64,000 nucleotides of DNA from JAHHUH01 sp045123075 (GTDB taxonomy: Bacteria > Bacillota > Negativicutes > Acidaminococcales > Acidaminococcaceae): the NCBI GenBank assembly GCA_045123075.1, contig JBGVIJ010000075.1, forward strand, positions 3,842 to 67,841, given 5' to 3'. A program made the position numbers and the translations under genes. The notes below the pieces were generated by a model. It was not told where the DNA came from. It worked only from the letters and a program-made list of their open reading frames with translations, and ran no database searches. This document shows, in pieces, positions 43,023-51,918 of the stretch; position 1 is the first letter of the stretch, and every line of letters begins with the position of its first letter.

Positions 43023-44429
43023 ATGAAAACTTATAATCCTTTTAGCGAAGAAATGTTAGCAGAACTTCAAGCTGCTCTTGGTGCGGAAAATGTTTGGACT
43101 GCTGCTGATAAACTTGACCAATATAAAACTGACGAAGAAACTGACCCGAAAAAATTCCACATGCCTGAAGCTGTAGTGCTTCCTGCAAGTGCAGAAGAAG
43201 TTGCTGCAGTTGTAAAACTGTGCAACAAATATAATGTGCCTGTAACCGTTCGTGGTGGCGGTACCAGTTTGGCTGACGGTGCTATCCCTGTTTGCGGTGG
43301 TATCGTACTCTTGACTGAACGCATGAACAAAATTATCGAAATGAACACTGAAGCTATGTATATGATTGTTGAAGCTGGTGTTCGCACTATCGACATTCAA
43401 AAAATGGCTAACGAAGCAGGCTTCCTTTATGCAGGTGACCCTTGCAGTGCTGAAAGCTGCCAAATCGGTGGTAACCTTGCAACCAACGCAGGCGGTAACA
43501 AAGCAGTTCGTTATGGCGTAACTCGTAACCAAGTTTATTGTCTGGAAATGGTAACTCCTACTGGTGAAATTGTAGAAGTTGGTGCACGTTTGAAAAAATG
43601 CAGCACCGGCTACTGTATGGAACAACTGGTAATGGGTAGTGAAGGTACTTTGGGTATCATTACCAAAGCTACTTTGAAACTTTTGCCAATGGCTCCGTAC
43701 CGCTTCGATATGTTGGCAGTATTTGACGAACCGCAAAATGCAATTGACGTAGTTCCTAAACTTATCAAAGCTGGTGTAAACCCTACCAGTATCGAATACA
43801 TGGATAACTCCTATGTTCGTAGCACTGCTGACTATCTTGATTTCAAAGCAGCCCCTCACTATGAAGATGGTATTTATGTAATCATCACCGTTGAAACCTA
43901 CAACGAAGATGAACTTGATATGAAAATGGAACAACTTAACGATTTGTGCGAAGAAGCTGGCGCTGTTGACGTTCTTGAAGCAGATGACCGCATCTGGAGC
44001 ATGCGTCGTAACTGCCAAGAATCCGTGCGTCTTATCAGCCTTGTTTCCTTGACTGATGATATCGTTGTTCCCGTAGATAAAATTGCTGATACCATTAAAA
44101 AGATTATGGAAATCGACGCTAAATATCCGTTCCCCGTTCCTGCAAAAATTAACGCACACGTTGGAGACGGTAACTTGCACGTAGTACTGTGCAAAGGCGA
44201 TTTGAGTGACGAAGATTGGGAAAAACACGTACACGATTTCCACAACGAAGTTTATGCTTATGTTTATGAACTTGGCGGACGTATGGCTGGCGAACACGGC
44301 ATCGGTGCTAAAAAGCTTGGCTACATGGAAGAGTTCACTCCTGCAGCAGAACTTGATTTGATGAAGAAAATTAAGCTGGCTTGGGATCCCAACTTAATTC
44401 TCAACCCCGGTAAAATTTTCAATATGTAA
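43023..44429 (+). CDS. GlcD-type FAD-linked 2-hydroxyacid (lactate/glycolate) dehydrogenase
   Basis: 468 residues. An FAD_binding_4 domain (VPVTVRGGGTSLADGAIP, about residues 76-93; IGGNLATNAGGNKAVRYG) is followed by a FAD-oxidase C domain with HVGDGNLHVVLC and GEHGIGAKKLGYM. The plan matches glycolate oxidase GlcD and electron-bifurcating lactate dehydrogenases of anaerobes; no EtfA/EtfB genes are adjacent, so the acceptor is unknown. AAAGGGG precedes the ATG. Lies between the EFR1 ferredoxin and the Usp gene on the same strand. Confidence 0.9.
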   Translation: MKTYNPFSEEMLAELQAALGAENVWTAADKLDQYKTDEETDPKKFHMPEAVVLPASAEEVAAVVKLCNKYNVPVTVRGGGTSLADGAIPVCGGIVLLTERMNKIIEMNTEAMYMIVEAGVRTIDIQKMANEAGFLYAGDPCSAESCQIGGNLATNAGGNKAVRYGVTRNQVYCLEMVTPTGEIVEVGARLKKCSTGYCMEQLVMGSEGTLGIITKATLKLLPMAPYRFDMLAVFDEPQNAIDVVPKLIKAGVNPTSIEYMDNSYVRSTADYLDFKAAPHYEDGIYVIITVETYNEDELDMKMEQLNDLCEEAGAVDVLEADDRIWSMRRNCQESVRLISLVSLTDDIVVPVDKIADTIKKIMEIDAKYPFPVPAKINAHVGDGNLHVVLCKGDLSDEDWEKHVHDFHNEVYAYVYELGGRMAGEHGIGAKKLGYMEEFTPAAELDLMKKIKLAWDPNLILNPGKIFNM

Positions 44430-44455
44430 TATTTCAAAGTATAAGGAGCAGAAAG

Positions 44456-45304
44456 ATGAGTACATTCGCAAAAGTTCTGTTGGCGACCGACTTAACGCCT
44501 CAGTCCGACAATCTTACCGAGTGTCTGTTCAGCCTTTGCCCCGACACGGAAACCGAAGTGGTTTTGGCGCACGTTTTTGATGATGACGATGACGCCGACC
44601 CTGACGGTAGTAACTATAAAAAAGTTAACAGTCGTTTGGAAGGGTATAAAAATGATTTGGAACAGGCAGGCTATGAAGAGGTAACTATTGTTACTCCTGT
44701 TGGTGACGAGCCTTTTGAAGCAATTTGTGACGCTGGTGAAGAACACGAAGCAGATTTGCTGATGGTTGCTTCCCACGGTAAGGGTTTCTTGAAAAGCACC
44801 CTTATGGGCAGCACAACCTTTGATTTGGCGCGCGCTACAACTTTGCCCTTGTTTATCAGTAAGGAAGATAACAAGGATGCTTCCAAACTTTTAGATACCA
44901 TTCTTATTCCTACAGACTTTTCCCAAAAATCCTTGGACTGCCTCAACGTAGTGCGTGGTTTACGCGAATACATTGGTAACGTAATTTTTGTTCACGTCAT
45001 CGAACGTTATCGCAGTAAAGAGGAATATAAAGAAAAGTACGGTAACGCAAGACTCTTTTTGCAAGAGCTGGTGGACGAACTGAAAATCTTTGGTATTAAA
45101 GCAGATTATCGCATTGGTCGCGGTGCTGCTTCCAAAGAAATCGTACACGCTTCTCGCCAAGAGCACGCAAGTTTGATTATCATTGCCAAGACTGGTGCAG
45201 GTCTTGTTAAAGGCTTGGTAATGGGCAGTACTGCTCAAAACGTAGTCCTTAATTCTACTTGCGGTATTCTGCTTTTGCCGGCAGAAGATGCTCTGGATGA
45301 TTGA
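44456..45304 (+). CDS. Tandem universal stress protein (two UspA domains)
   Basis: 282 residues made of two Usp folds. The first (residues 1-140) starts AKVLLATDLTPQSDNLTECL and has the nucleotide-loop pattern VASHGKGFLKSTLMGSTTFD. The second (about 148-280) starts TILIPTDFSQKSLDCL and has IAKTGAGLVKGLVMGSTAQN. Both G-2x-G-9x-G-S/T loops look intact, so ATP binding is likely in both. It follows the GlcD-type gene by 26 bases with AAGGAGC upstream, suggesting co-transcription. Confidence 0.92.
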   Translation: MSTFAKVLLATDLTPQSDNLTECLFSLCPDTETEVVLAHVFDDDDDADPDGSNYKKVNSRLEGYKNDLEQAGYEEVTIVTPVGDEPFEAICDAGEEHEADLLMVASHGKGFLKSTLMGSTTFDLARATTLPLFISKEDNKDASKLLDTILIPTDFSQKSLDCLNVVRGLREYIGNVIFVHVIERYRSKEEYKEKYGNARLFLQELVDELKIFGIKADYRIGRGAASKEIVHASRQEHASLIIIAKTGAGLVKGLVMGSTAQNVVLNSTCGILLLPAEDALDD

Positions 45305-45336
45305 TGTAAAATTTTTAACATTTTTTCAAAAAGTTC

Positions 45337-45365
45337 TTGACTTTACAAATAAAAGCCCGTATAAT
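45337..45365 (+). promoter_or_regulatory. Promoter of tRNA-Ser
   Basis: TTGACT (45337-45342), a 17-base spacer and consensus TATAAT (45360-45365). A near-ideal housekeeping promoter about 75 bases upstream of the tRNA. Confidence 0.8.
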
Positions 45366-45439
45366 ACTACTTGCAGTTGTTTTACTGCAAGTACGTATGT
45401 ACTGGCACAAAATTGAAAATTGATTAAAGTTTTCAACCT

Positions 45440-45530
45440 GGAGAGATGACCGAGCGGTTGAAGGTGCACGCCTGGAAAGCGTGTGTACGTGATAAGCGTA
45501 CCGAGGGTTCGAATCCCTCTCTCTCCGCCA
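45440..45530 (+). tRNA. tRNA-Ser (anticodon GGA)
   Basis: The acceptor arms GGAGAGA (45440-45446) and TCTCTCC (45520-45526) pair fully, with discriminator G and an encoded CCA (45528-45530). The anticodon stem CACGC/GCGTG closes a loop CTGGAAA with anticodon GGA at 45474-45476, reading UCC and UCU. A long variable arm (GTACGTGATAAGCGTAC) is the class II mark of serine tRNAs. The T arm GAGGG-TTCGAAT-CCCTC is perfect. Confidence 0.98.
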
Positions 45531-45541
45531 CTTAAAAACGT

Positions 45542-45564
45542 GCCGCACATAAGCGGCTTTTTTA
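45542..45564 (+). terminator. Terminator after tRNA-Ser
   Basis: GCCGC and GCGGC around a 6-base loop, followed by a T-run, between the tRNA and SRP RNA. Confidence 0.7.
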
Positions 45565-45577
45565 TTTCTCTGTAGAA

Positions 45578-45687
45578 TCGTGAGGCCGGGTCCTGCGCAA
45601 TGGTAGCCCGTGAACCAGGTCAGGATCGGAAGGTAGCAGCCTTAAGCGGATACTATCATGTGCCGCAGGGGTGCCCGGTTTCACGAT
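45578..45687 (+). ncRNA. ffs: Signal recognition particle RNA, small bacterial type
   Basis: The conserved apical hairpin and asymmetric loop are present (CAGGTCAGGATCGGAAGG, then TAGCAGCCTTAAGCGG), within a long rod closed by GTGAGGCCGGG at the 5' side and CCCGGTTTCAC at the 3' side. About 110 bases, so it lacks the Alu domain of Bacillus-type SRP RNA. It binds Ffh for co-translational targeting. The ends are approximate. Location just upstream of dnaX is common in Firmicutes. Confidence 0.92.
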
Positions 45688-45706
45688 TGTGCAGAGAATT
45701 TTTTAT

Positions 45707-45735
45707 GCATCGCATTTGTGCGGTGCTTTTTTTAT
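45707..45735 (+). terminator. Terminator of SRP RNA
   Basis: GCATCGCA pairs with TGCGGTGC (one G-U) around TTTG and is followed by T7. Confidence 0.8.
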
Positions 45736-45738
45736 TAT

Positions 45739-45781
45739 GGCGCCCCTTTAGGGGAGCTGGCGCCGTAGGCGTCTGAGGGGT
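45739..45781. repeat. Dispersed palindromic repeat, copy 2
   Basis: GCGCCCCTTTAGGGGAGCTGG plan: a first hairpin CCCCTTTAGGGG, a second stem GGCGCCGTAGGCGTC, then TGAGGGG. Same layout as 42118-42160 with diverged stems, so the secondary structure rather than the exact sequence is kept. Confidence 0.65.
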
Positions 45782-45867
45782 TTATAATATTGCTTGTAGA
45801 AAAATTACGAGATTTATAATATAATTATAAGGATTATAAGACTTTTCTATGAAAGGAGCTGTTCCCT

Positions 45868-47688
45868 ATGGCTTATGTAGCGTTATACCGCAGATGGCGT
45901 CCTCAAGATTTTGATACTCTTGTAGGTCAACAAGCTGTAAAAACTGCTTTGACCAATGCATTGGCAAGTGGCAGGATTGCTCACGCTTATCTTTTTGCCG
46001 GACCTCGCGGTACAGGCAAGACCAGTACAGCGCGCATTTTAGCTAAGGCGCTTAACTGCGACCAGGGGCCTACTGCACATCCTTGTGGTGAGTGCGTAAA
46101 CTGCGAGCGTATTACCGCAGGCACTTCCATGGACGTGTTTGAAATCGACGCAGCTTCCAATCGTGGTATTGAAGAAATAAAAACTTTGCGGGAACAACTT
46201 GCTTTTGCTCCTGTAAATGGCAGGTACAAAGTTTATATAATCGACGAAGTGCACATGCTGACAACGGAAGCTTTCAATGCACTTTTGAAAACTTTGGAAG
46301 AACCGCCTGCTCACGTAATTTTTATTCTGGCAACTACTGACCCGCACAAGATTCCTGCGACCATTCATTCTCGCTGTCAACGTTTTGACTTCCGTCGCGT
46401 AACCGTGGAAGAAATTACTGACCATTTGGCGATGATTGCAGAACGCAGTAGTATCAACGCTGATAGGGAAGCCTTGCGTTTAATTGCTATTCAGTCTGAA
46501 GGCGGTATGCGTGATGCTCTTAGCTTGCTTGACCAATGCGGTGTTATGGGTGAACAGGTTACGGCTACTACCGTACGTGAAGTTCTAGGCATTGTAGGGC
46601 GCGAAACTTTGCGCGAACTTGTTCAAGCAATCGGTAAGCAAGATTTGTCTGCAACTTTAGAGAAGCTAAACTTCCTTTTAGAACAAGGCAAAGATGTGCG
46701 CCAAGTTTTGACGGAGTTGGCAGAATACTTGCGTGCTTTACTTTTGTATAAAGCAGCACCGTCTTATCAAGAAGTTTACTTGACTGATACAGCAGAGGCT
46801 TTAGCGGAAAGCGCGCCTCTCTTTACAAATGATAGATTGTTGGCGGCGGAAGAACGCTTGCACGCAGGCTTAGGTGAACTGCGTTGGACTGTACGTCCTC
46901 GCATTACCGGCGAACTGTGCTTGTTCGATTTGTGCCGTCAAGAAGGTAGCACTCTTGCTGCCTTGACTGCTCGTGTTGAGCAATTGGAAAAACAAGTTGC
47001 AAATGGAGTGAGCGTTCGCTATGCAGAAGCTTCTGCAAAAATTGAAAGTAGCGTTCCAAAACCAAAAGCTGCTTCCCAAGTTGAACAAGCAGTTCCCAAA
47101 ATGGAAATACCTGTTCAAAAAGTAGAAGAGTCTCCGAAAATCGAAGTTCCCTCTCAAAAAGTGCAGGAAGCTCCAAAATTTGTAGCGAAGCCTGTAGAAA
47201 AACCACAAGCTCCTAAAACACAAACTTTGCAATCTGCTTTGCAAGATTTGCCTAAAGCGCAGGCGCAAGTTGTAGAAGTGGAAGAATTCGGTGGAGACTT
47301 TGCGACCGGTGAAGAATATTGGAAGAAAGCTCTGGAATATCTTACCGCAGAAAAGAAAATCGCCATGGTATCCTGTGCCAAAGGCGGTAAAGTAGTAAGT
47401 TTTATCAACGGCACTTTGCAAGTTGGCTTTAAAGCTGCGTTCCAATGTGACCGTATGAATAAAGATGATTACAGGAAGGCTTTTGAGGACGTGCTCTTGA
47501 AAATTGCAAGACAGTCCATTAGGCTGGAATGTGTTGTCCCCGGTGCAACAAAACCTGCGGCAAAAGTGCAGGCTAAAGCTCCTGTTCAACAAGAACAGGC
47601 TCCCGCTCTTCAAGCAGATTTAAATAATGTGCCTGATGCGGTGAAGAAAGCTCATAATGTTTTTGGTGGCACCCTACAAGAATTGTAA
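45868..47688 (+). CDS. dnaX: DNA polymerase III gamma/tau subunit
   Basis: The clamp-loader ATPase. Walker A GPRGTGKTSTAR (about residues 45-56), the zinc module with CDQGPTAHPCGECVNC, Walker B DEVHML, and sensor/arginine-finger IHSRCQRFDF. The region from about residue 375 to 475 is a low-complexity linker of repeated (V/I)PxQKVEExPK-type units, and the last 130 residues are the tau-specific part. 606 residues. GAAAGGAGC precedes the ATG. First gene of the dnaX-ybaB-recR-bofA cluster. Confidence 0.96.
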   Translation: MAYVALYRRWRPQDFDTLVGQQAVKTALTNALASGRIAHAYLFAGPRGTGKTSTARILAKALNCDQGPTAHPCGECVNCERITAGTSMDVFEIDAASNRGIEEIKTLREQLAFAPVNGRYKVYIIDEVHMLTTEAFNALLKTLEEPPAHVIFILATTDPHKIPATIHSRCQRFDFRRVTVEEITDHLAMIAERSSINADREALRLIAIQSEGGMRDALSLLDQCGVMGEQVTATTVREVLGIVGRETLRELVQAIGKQDLSATLEKLNFLLEQGKDVRQVLTELAEYLRALLLYKAAPSYQEVYLTDTAEALAESAPLFTNDRLLAAEERLHAGLGELRWTVRPRITGELCLFDLCRQEGSTLAALTARVEQLEKQVANGVSVRYAEASAKIESSVPKPKAASQVEQAVPKMEIPVQKVEESPKIEVPSQKVQEAPKFVAKPVEKPQAPKTQTLQSALQDLPKAQAQVVEVEEFGGDFATGEEYWKKALEYLTAEKKIAMVSCAKGGKVVSFINGTLQVGFKAAFQCDRMNKDDYRKAFEDVLLKIARQSIRLECVVPGATKPAAKVQAKAPVQQEQAPALQADLNNVPDAVKKAHNVFGGTLQEL

Positions 47689-47722
47689 AAATTAATTTTT
47701 AAATTTTAAGGAGGATTTTATT

Positions 47723-48049
47723 ATGTTTCCTGGTGGCGGCATGGGTAATATGCAAGCAATGATGAAAAAAGTTCAAAAAATGCAAAACGATATGTTGAAA
47801 GCACAAGAAGAACTTAAAAAACGTACTGTAGAAGCTACTGTTGGTGGTGGCGCTGTAACCGTTGTAGTTAGCGGTCGCAAAGAATTGGTTTCCATTAAAA
47901 TCAATCCGGACGCTGTAGATCTTGAAGATATCGAAATGTTGGAAGATATGATTGTTTCCGCAGTTAACGACGGTATCCGTCAAGCTGACGAAATGTCCGA
48001 AAAAGAAATGGCTAAAATTACTGGCGGCATGAAACTGCCCGGTATGTAA
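47723..48049 (+). CDS. YbaB/EbfC nucleoid-associated protein
   Basis: 108 residues. GNMQAMMKKVQKMQNDMLKAQEEL forms the N-terminal coiled helix, and then VSGRKELVSIKINPDAVD is the conserved beta-sheet core. EbfC forms tweezers-like dimers that bind DNA. The order dnaX-ybaB-recR is nearly universal in bacteria. TAAGGAGG precedes the ATG, and recR starts 1 base after its stop. Confidence 0.95.
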   Translation: MFPGGGMGNMQAMMKKVQKMQNDMLKAQEELKKRTVEATVGGGAVTVVVSGRKELVSIKINPDAVDLEDIEMLEDMIVSAVNDGIRQADEMSEKEMAKITGGMKLPGM

Positions 48050-48050
48050 T

Positions 48051-48650
48051 ATGGCAAGAATGATAAGGCCTTTGGCAAATCTGCACGAGCAATTGCGCCG
48101 TTTACCGGGCATTGGCTCCAAGACTGCCATGCGCCTTGCCTATCATATCATTGATATGTCGGAAGAGGATGTGCGTCGTTTGGCGCAAGCCTTAACCAAT
48201 GCCAAGGAGCAAATTCATTACTGCCGTTCCTGTTTTAATTTGACAGACGGCGATGTATGTGAAGTGTGTGCTGATCCTACACGCGACAAGTTTACCGTAT
48301 GCGTTGTAGAACAGCCTCAAGACATTGCTGCCATGGAGCGTAGTAGGGGCTATCACGGTCTGTATCACGTTCTGCACGGTGTGCTTTCTCCTTTAGATGG
48401 TATTGGCCCTGACAATCTGCGTATTCGCGAATTATTCCAACGTCTGCAAAAGGAAAGTGTCAGTGAAATTATCATTGCCACTAATTCTGATGTGGAAGGC
48501 GAAGCTACTGCCACTTATTTGGCGCAGTTGTTAAAGCCTGTTGGAATTAAGATTAGTCGTATTGCTCACGGTTTGCCCGTTGGTGGCGACTTGGAATATG
48601 CAGATGAAGTAACCTTGTCCCGCGCTTTGGAAAATAGGCGCGAAATGTAA
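48051..48650 (+). CDS. recR: Recombination mediator RecR
   Basis: Works with RecO (and RecF) to load RecA on gapped DNA. 199 residues: the helix-hairpin-helix LRRLPGIGSKTAMRLAYH, a four-Cys zinc finger (CRSCFNLTDGDVCEVC), and a TOPRIM domain starting FTVCVVEQPQDIAAME with IIIATNSDVEGEATA. Starts 1 base after ybaB with no strong ribosome-binding site, so translational coupling is likely. Confidence 0.96.
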   Translation: MARMIRPLANLHEQLRRLPGIGSKTAMRLAYHIIDMSEEDVRRLAQALTNAKEQIHYCRSCFNLTDGDVCEVCADPTRDKFTVCVVEQPQDIAAMERSRGYHGLYHVLHGVLSPLDGIGPDNLRIRELFQRLQKESVSEIIIATNSDVEGEATATYLAQLLKPVGIKISRIAHGLPVGGDLEYADEVTLSRALENRREM

Positions 48651-48666
48651 AGAGGTAGGGGTTAAA

Positions 48667-49062
48667 ATGGATGAAGTAATGAAAATTGCTAAAGATGTAT
48701 GGAACTCTGTAAGCTCCATTGATTTTAGTGGTATCTGGAACACTATTAGTTCTTTGATTTCTTCTGATTCTTTGGGCGAAGTTGGTGCTTCCTTGGGCAA
48801 AATCGGGGATGTTGGGGATTTGACTTCCTTTTGGCCTTACATCGTTGGCTTGTTATTAATCTTATTTGTTGTGCAGTTGTTTGAACTGCCTTTTCAACTT
48901 GTTTGGAATGGGTTGGTAGGTGCAGCTATGCTGTGGCTTATTAATCTTGTTGGTGGATTTGTTGGTTTTGGGTTGAAGATTACTGTCATTAAAGCGCTTA
49001 TTGCAGGGTTCTTTGGGATACCCGGTGCTCTAGCCATAGTGCTTTTTGAAATTTTTGGTTAA
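48667..49062 (+). CDS. BofA-like membrane protein
   Basis: 131 residues. An N-terminal amphipathic, Ser/Asp-rich half (about residues 1-50) precedes two hydrophobic segments and the family-typical ending KALIAGFFGIPGALAIVLFEIF. In Bacillus BofA inhibits pro-sigma-K processing and also lies directly after recR. The gene is kept here in a lineage where sporulation genes are often lost, so another membrane role is possible. AGAGGTAGGGG precedes the ATG. Confidence 0.72.
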   Translation: MDEVMKIAKDVWNSVSSIDFSGIWNTISSLISSDSLGEVGASLGKIGDVGDLTSFWPYIVGLLLILFVVQLFELPFQLVWNGLVGAAMLWLINLVGGFVGFGLKITVIKALIAGFFGIPGALAIVLFEIFG

Positions 49063-49091
49063 AAACTTACAAAGAAAAGAGGGGACGCTTT

Positions 49092-49904
49092 ATGTGCGCA
49101 ATGCCTAAAGCTTTGACCATTGCTGGTAGTGATACCAGCGGTGGCGCAGGTATGGAAGCCGATTTAAAAACTTTTCAAGAGCTGGGTGTATATGGTATGA
49201 CAGCTCTGACCGTTATTGTGACTATGGATCCTCACAATAATTGGTTCCACAATGTTTATCCTGTTGAAATGCACATCATTGAAAAGCAACTGGAAACTAT
49301 TTTGGATGGTATCGGTATCGATGCTATGAAGACCGGTATGCTTGGTAGTGCCGACTTGGTAGAACTGGTGGCAAAAAGTATTGATCGCTACAACCTGAAA
49401 AATGTAGTTATTGATCCTGTTATGGTTTGCAAAGGTATCGATGCTATTATGGTACCTGATGCTGCAGCTGCCATTAAAAAGTATTTAGTAAAACGTGCTG
49501 ACGTGATTACTCCTAATACCATTGAAGCTGCTTACTTGGCAGATATGCCTAAAGTGAATAGCCTTGATGAAATTAAGGAAGCAGCAGGTCGCATTAAAGA
49601 ATTGGGCGCGAAATGCGTAGTCATCAAAGGTGGCGAACGTATGGAACGCGACGAAGCGATAGACGTTTTCTATGACGGCAAAGAATTTAAAGAAATGTCC
49701 GCTAAGAAAATCTATCCTTCTTACAACCATGGTGCAGGATGCACTTATTCTGCAGCAGTTACTGCAGGCTTGGCAAATGGTTTGGCAGTGGAAGATGCTG
49801 TGGCGCAAGCGAAAGCGTTTATCACTGAGGCACTTCGTCATTCATTTAAGTTGAATGAGTTTAGTGGTTGTACTGATCATTCTGCTTACAAAAAAAGTTT
49901 ATAA
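49092..49904 (+). CDS. thiD: Hydroxymethylpyrimidine/phosphomethylpyrimidine (or pyridoxal) kinase
   Basis: A 270-residue ribokinase-fold enzyme: ALTIAGSDTSGGAGMEADLKTF at the N-terminus, VIDPVMVCKG and TPNTIEAAYL in the middle, and the anion hole and catalytic Asp region YNHGAGCTYSAA. The usual GTGCTLS is HGAGCTYS, a pattern often seen in the PdxK-like branch of ThiD proteins, so pyridoxal kinase activity is possible. No thiamine genes are adjacent. GAGGGG precedes the start. Confidence 0.88.
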   Translation: MCAMPKALTIAGSDTSGGAGMEADLKTFQELGVYGMTALTVIVTMDPHNNWFHNVYPVEMHIIEKQLETILDGIGIDAMKTGMLGSADLVELVAKSIDRYNLKNVVIDPVMVCKGIDAIMVPDAAAAIKKYLVKRADVITPNTIEAAYLADMPKVNSLDEIKEAAGRIKELGAKCVVIKGGERMERDEAIDVFYDGKEFKEMSAKKIYPSYNHGAGCTYSAAVTAGLANGLAVEDAVAQAKAFITEALRHSFKLNEFSGCTDHSAYKKSL

Positions 49905-49918
49905 GTTATTTGTAATTG

Positions 49919-49948
49919 AGCGTTCCGCATTTTGCGGAGCGCTTTTTA
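49919..49948 (+). terminator. Terminator of thiD
   Basis: AGCGTTCCGCA pairs with TGCGGAGCGCT (one G-U) around TTT and is followed by TTTTT. Confidence 0.85.
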
Positions 49949-50040
49949 CATATTTATCACCTTTGTTGGGCAGGATATTTTTTCTAAAACGTAGAAAAAG
50001 TTTTATAAGATATGTATAATATTGAACGTAGGTGTTTAAA

Positions 50041-50691
50041 ATGGCTGATATGAACAGATTAATGGAACGACTTTACGAAAAATTACATAGGCGTCCTGCC
50101 GGAATTGATAGACTGGACAGATTGTGGGAAGCAGCCGTGCTTATTCCTATTGTCAAAACGGAAGCTGGTCCTGCAGTTTTGTTCGAAGTGCGTGCGAAAA
50201 CTTTGAAACGTCAACCTGGAGAAATTTGTTTCCCAGGAGGTAAGTACGAATGTGCAGATAACAGCTTTGAGCGTACTGCTATTCGTGAAACTTGCGAAGA
50301 ACTTGGCTTGCAAACTCAGGATATTGAAATTTGTGGTGAGCTTGATTCCCTTGTAACTCATATGGGGCCAATCATTCATCCTTTTGTAGGCTTGCTTCAT
50401 AATCACCAAGAGATTACTTTTAATCCTGACGAAGTAGAAGAAGTATTTACTGTGCCTTTAGAATGGTTCCTTAATAACGAGCCGATGGTCTGTGGTATGG
50501 AAATGGCTGACCGGCCTTTGGATGATTTTCCTTTGGAGCTTGTACCTGGTCGTGATAAAGATTGGCGTTATCGTAAAACCTACAATGTTTATTTTTATAA
50601 GTACAACGATTATGTAATTTGGGGTTTGACTGCCAGAATGCTCTTCGCATTTTTGAAACGTTGCAAGCCCGTTTTAAATGAGTTTGCTTAA
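50041..50691 (+). CDS. Nudix hydrolase, CoA-pyrophosphatase (NudL) type
   Basis: 216 residues. FEVRAKTLKRQPGEICFPGG is the UPF0035 signature found in coenzyme-A pyrophosphatases, followed by the Nudix box end RETCEELGL. The ATG at 50041 is preferred over GTG at 50032, which lies inside the GTAGGTG ribosome-binding site. It precedes the LCP gene by 18 bases. Confidence 0.85.
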   Translation: MADMNRLMERLYEKLHRRPAGIDRLDRLWEAAVLIPIVKTEAGPAVLFEVRAKTLKRQPGEICFPGGKYECADNSFERTAIRETCEELGLQTQDIEICGELDSLVTHMGPIIHPFVGLLHNHQEITFNPDEVEEVFTVPLEWFLNNEPMVCGMEMADRPLDDFPLELVPGRDKDWRYRKTYNVYFYKYNDYVIWGLTARMLFAFLKRCKPVLNEFA

Positions 50692-50709
50692 TTGAAAGGT
50701 GTTTATTTG

Positions 50710-51816
50710 ATGAAGAAATTACTGAACGGAACTACTATGTGCATTTTGGGCATCTTGGTAGCCGTAGTTTATATAATGATGGGCGGGGGCAAGATTAACG
50801 TTGATACTCCCGTTACCAGTCGTCTTGATAAGAGGGAGTTGCTTTCCGGACGCCAAAACATTTTGGTAATGGGCAAGGATTTTCGTGAGGGTGATGGTCC
50901 CAACGGTAGAAGTGATGCCTTCTTTATGCTGATGTTTGACGAAAACACCAAAGTCCCCTATTTATTGAACATTCCTCGTGATACCCGCGTGTATATTCCC
51001 GGTTATGGTTGGGATAAAATAAATCATTCTTATTCCTATGGTGGCTTTAAACTTACTAAACAAACCATGGAAGAATTCTTAGGTATTAAGATTCACAGAC
51101 ATCTTTTGATTGGTTTTAAAGAGTTTGAAGAAATCATCGATGATATTGGCGGTTTAGATTTCTTGGTAGAAAAAGATATGTATTCCGTTGATAAGAATGA
51201 TGGCTTTACTGTTGATTTGAAAAAAGGTTTCCAAAACATCAACGGGAAAGAAGCAATCCAGTTTGTGCGCTATCGTGATGAAGAAGGTGACAATGCCCGT
51301 ATTCATCGCCAACAACGCTTTATCGTAAAAATGTACGAAAAGATTGCTGATAACCTGATGGTTATGTATGTTGACGGGTTGTATCAAAAATTATTGGCAA
51401 TGCTTGTCAGCGACCTTTCCGTAAGTGATTTGGGACACATTGGTACTGCTCTCTACATTCGTGTGCGTGATGGTGGTTCCGGTGTGAAAATAGAAACTGT
51501 CCCCGGTGCGCCCGTTCATCTTAACGAAACTGGTTACTGGGTTCCTGACATGACTGCTTTACGCGCTAAAGTTGCAGAGATGCAAGGCGTGAAGCCTAGT
51601 GACAGGGTTGTGGAATCCAGCAGACTTTTTGAAGAAGAGTACAATGCTGCTATGCTTAAAGCTGAAAAGGGTGATTTGTCTGACGAAAGCAAAGCTGCCA
51701 AAGATTTAGCACCTAGCATTAGAAGCAGTGAAGTAGAGGCAAAAGCAGGAATAGATACTGCCTTGAAAGCTATTCTCGCCAACGGTGGCAACGAAGATGG
51801 CTCTGTAAAAAAGTGA
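50710..51816 (+). CDS. LytR-CpsA-Psr (LCP) family wall-polymer ligase
   Basis: 368 residues. One N-terminal membrane anchor (MCILGILVAVVYIMMGG), then the LCP catalytic domain: NILVMGKDFREGDGPNGRSD, the pyrophosphate-binding arginines in NIPRDTRVYIPGYG, and FVRYRDEEGDNARIHRQQRF. LCP enzymes attach lipid-linked polymers to peptidoglycan on the outer face of the cytoplasmic membrane. The last 80 residues are charged and low in complexity. The ATG at 50710 (AAAGGTG 8 bases before) is chosen over TTG at 50692. Confidence 0.9.
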   Translation: MKKLLNGTTMCILGILVAVVYIMMGGGKINVDTPVTSRLDKRELLSGRQNILVMGKDFREGDGPNGRSDAFFMLMFDENTKVPYLLNIPRDTRVYIPGYGWDKINHSYSYGGFKLTKQTMEEFLGIKIHRHLLIGFKEFEEIIDDIGGLDFLVEKDMYSVDKNDGFTVDLKKGFQNINGKEAIQFVRYRDEEGDNARIHRQQRFIVKMYEKIADNLMVMYVDGLYQKLLAMLVSDLSVSDLGHIGTALYIRVRDGGSGVKIETVPGAPVHLNETGYWVPDMTALRAKVAEMQGVKPSDRVVESSRLFEEEYNAAMLKAEKGDLSDESKAAKDLAPSIRSSEVEAKAGIDTALKAILANGGNEDGSVKK

Positions 51817-51884
51817 TATAATATTTACCACTTTATCTTGTGTGGTAAAAGTTATAATTACCTTAAATATTGTGGGTATTTAGC

Positions 51885-51913
51885 TTGCATTTTGTATACA
51901 AGTTTGTTATACT
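51885..51913 (+). promoter_or_regulatory. Promoter in the LCP-degV intergenic region
   Basis: TTGCAT (51885-51890), a 17-base spacer and TATACT (51908-51913). Transcription would begin near 51919, about 20 bases before a strong terminator. Confidence 0.6.
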
Positions 51914-51918
51914 TAAGG

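Noticed and set aside
43056..44297. Minus-strand open frame of about 413 codons opposite the GlcD-type gene
   Set aside because: Same shadow effect; composition is Phe/Asn/Thr-rich without domains, and the plus-strand gene is intact.
45440..45530. tRNA-Ser as an attachment site for an integrated element
   Set aside because: Downstream are SRP RNA and core genes; no repeat of the tRNA 3' end and no integrase was seen.
45315..45550. Short open frames on both strands across tRNA-Ser, one containing RRERDSNPR
   Set aside because: This is the well-known spurious translation of tRNA sequences; the tRNA explains the region fully.
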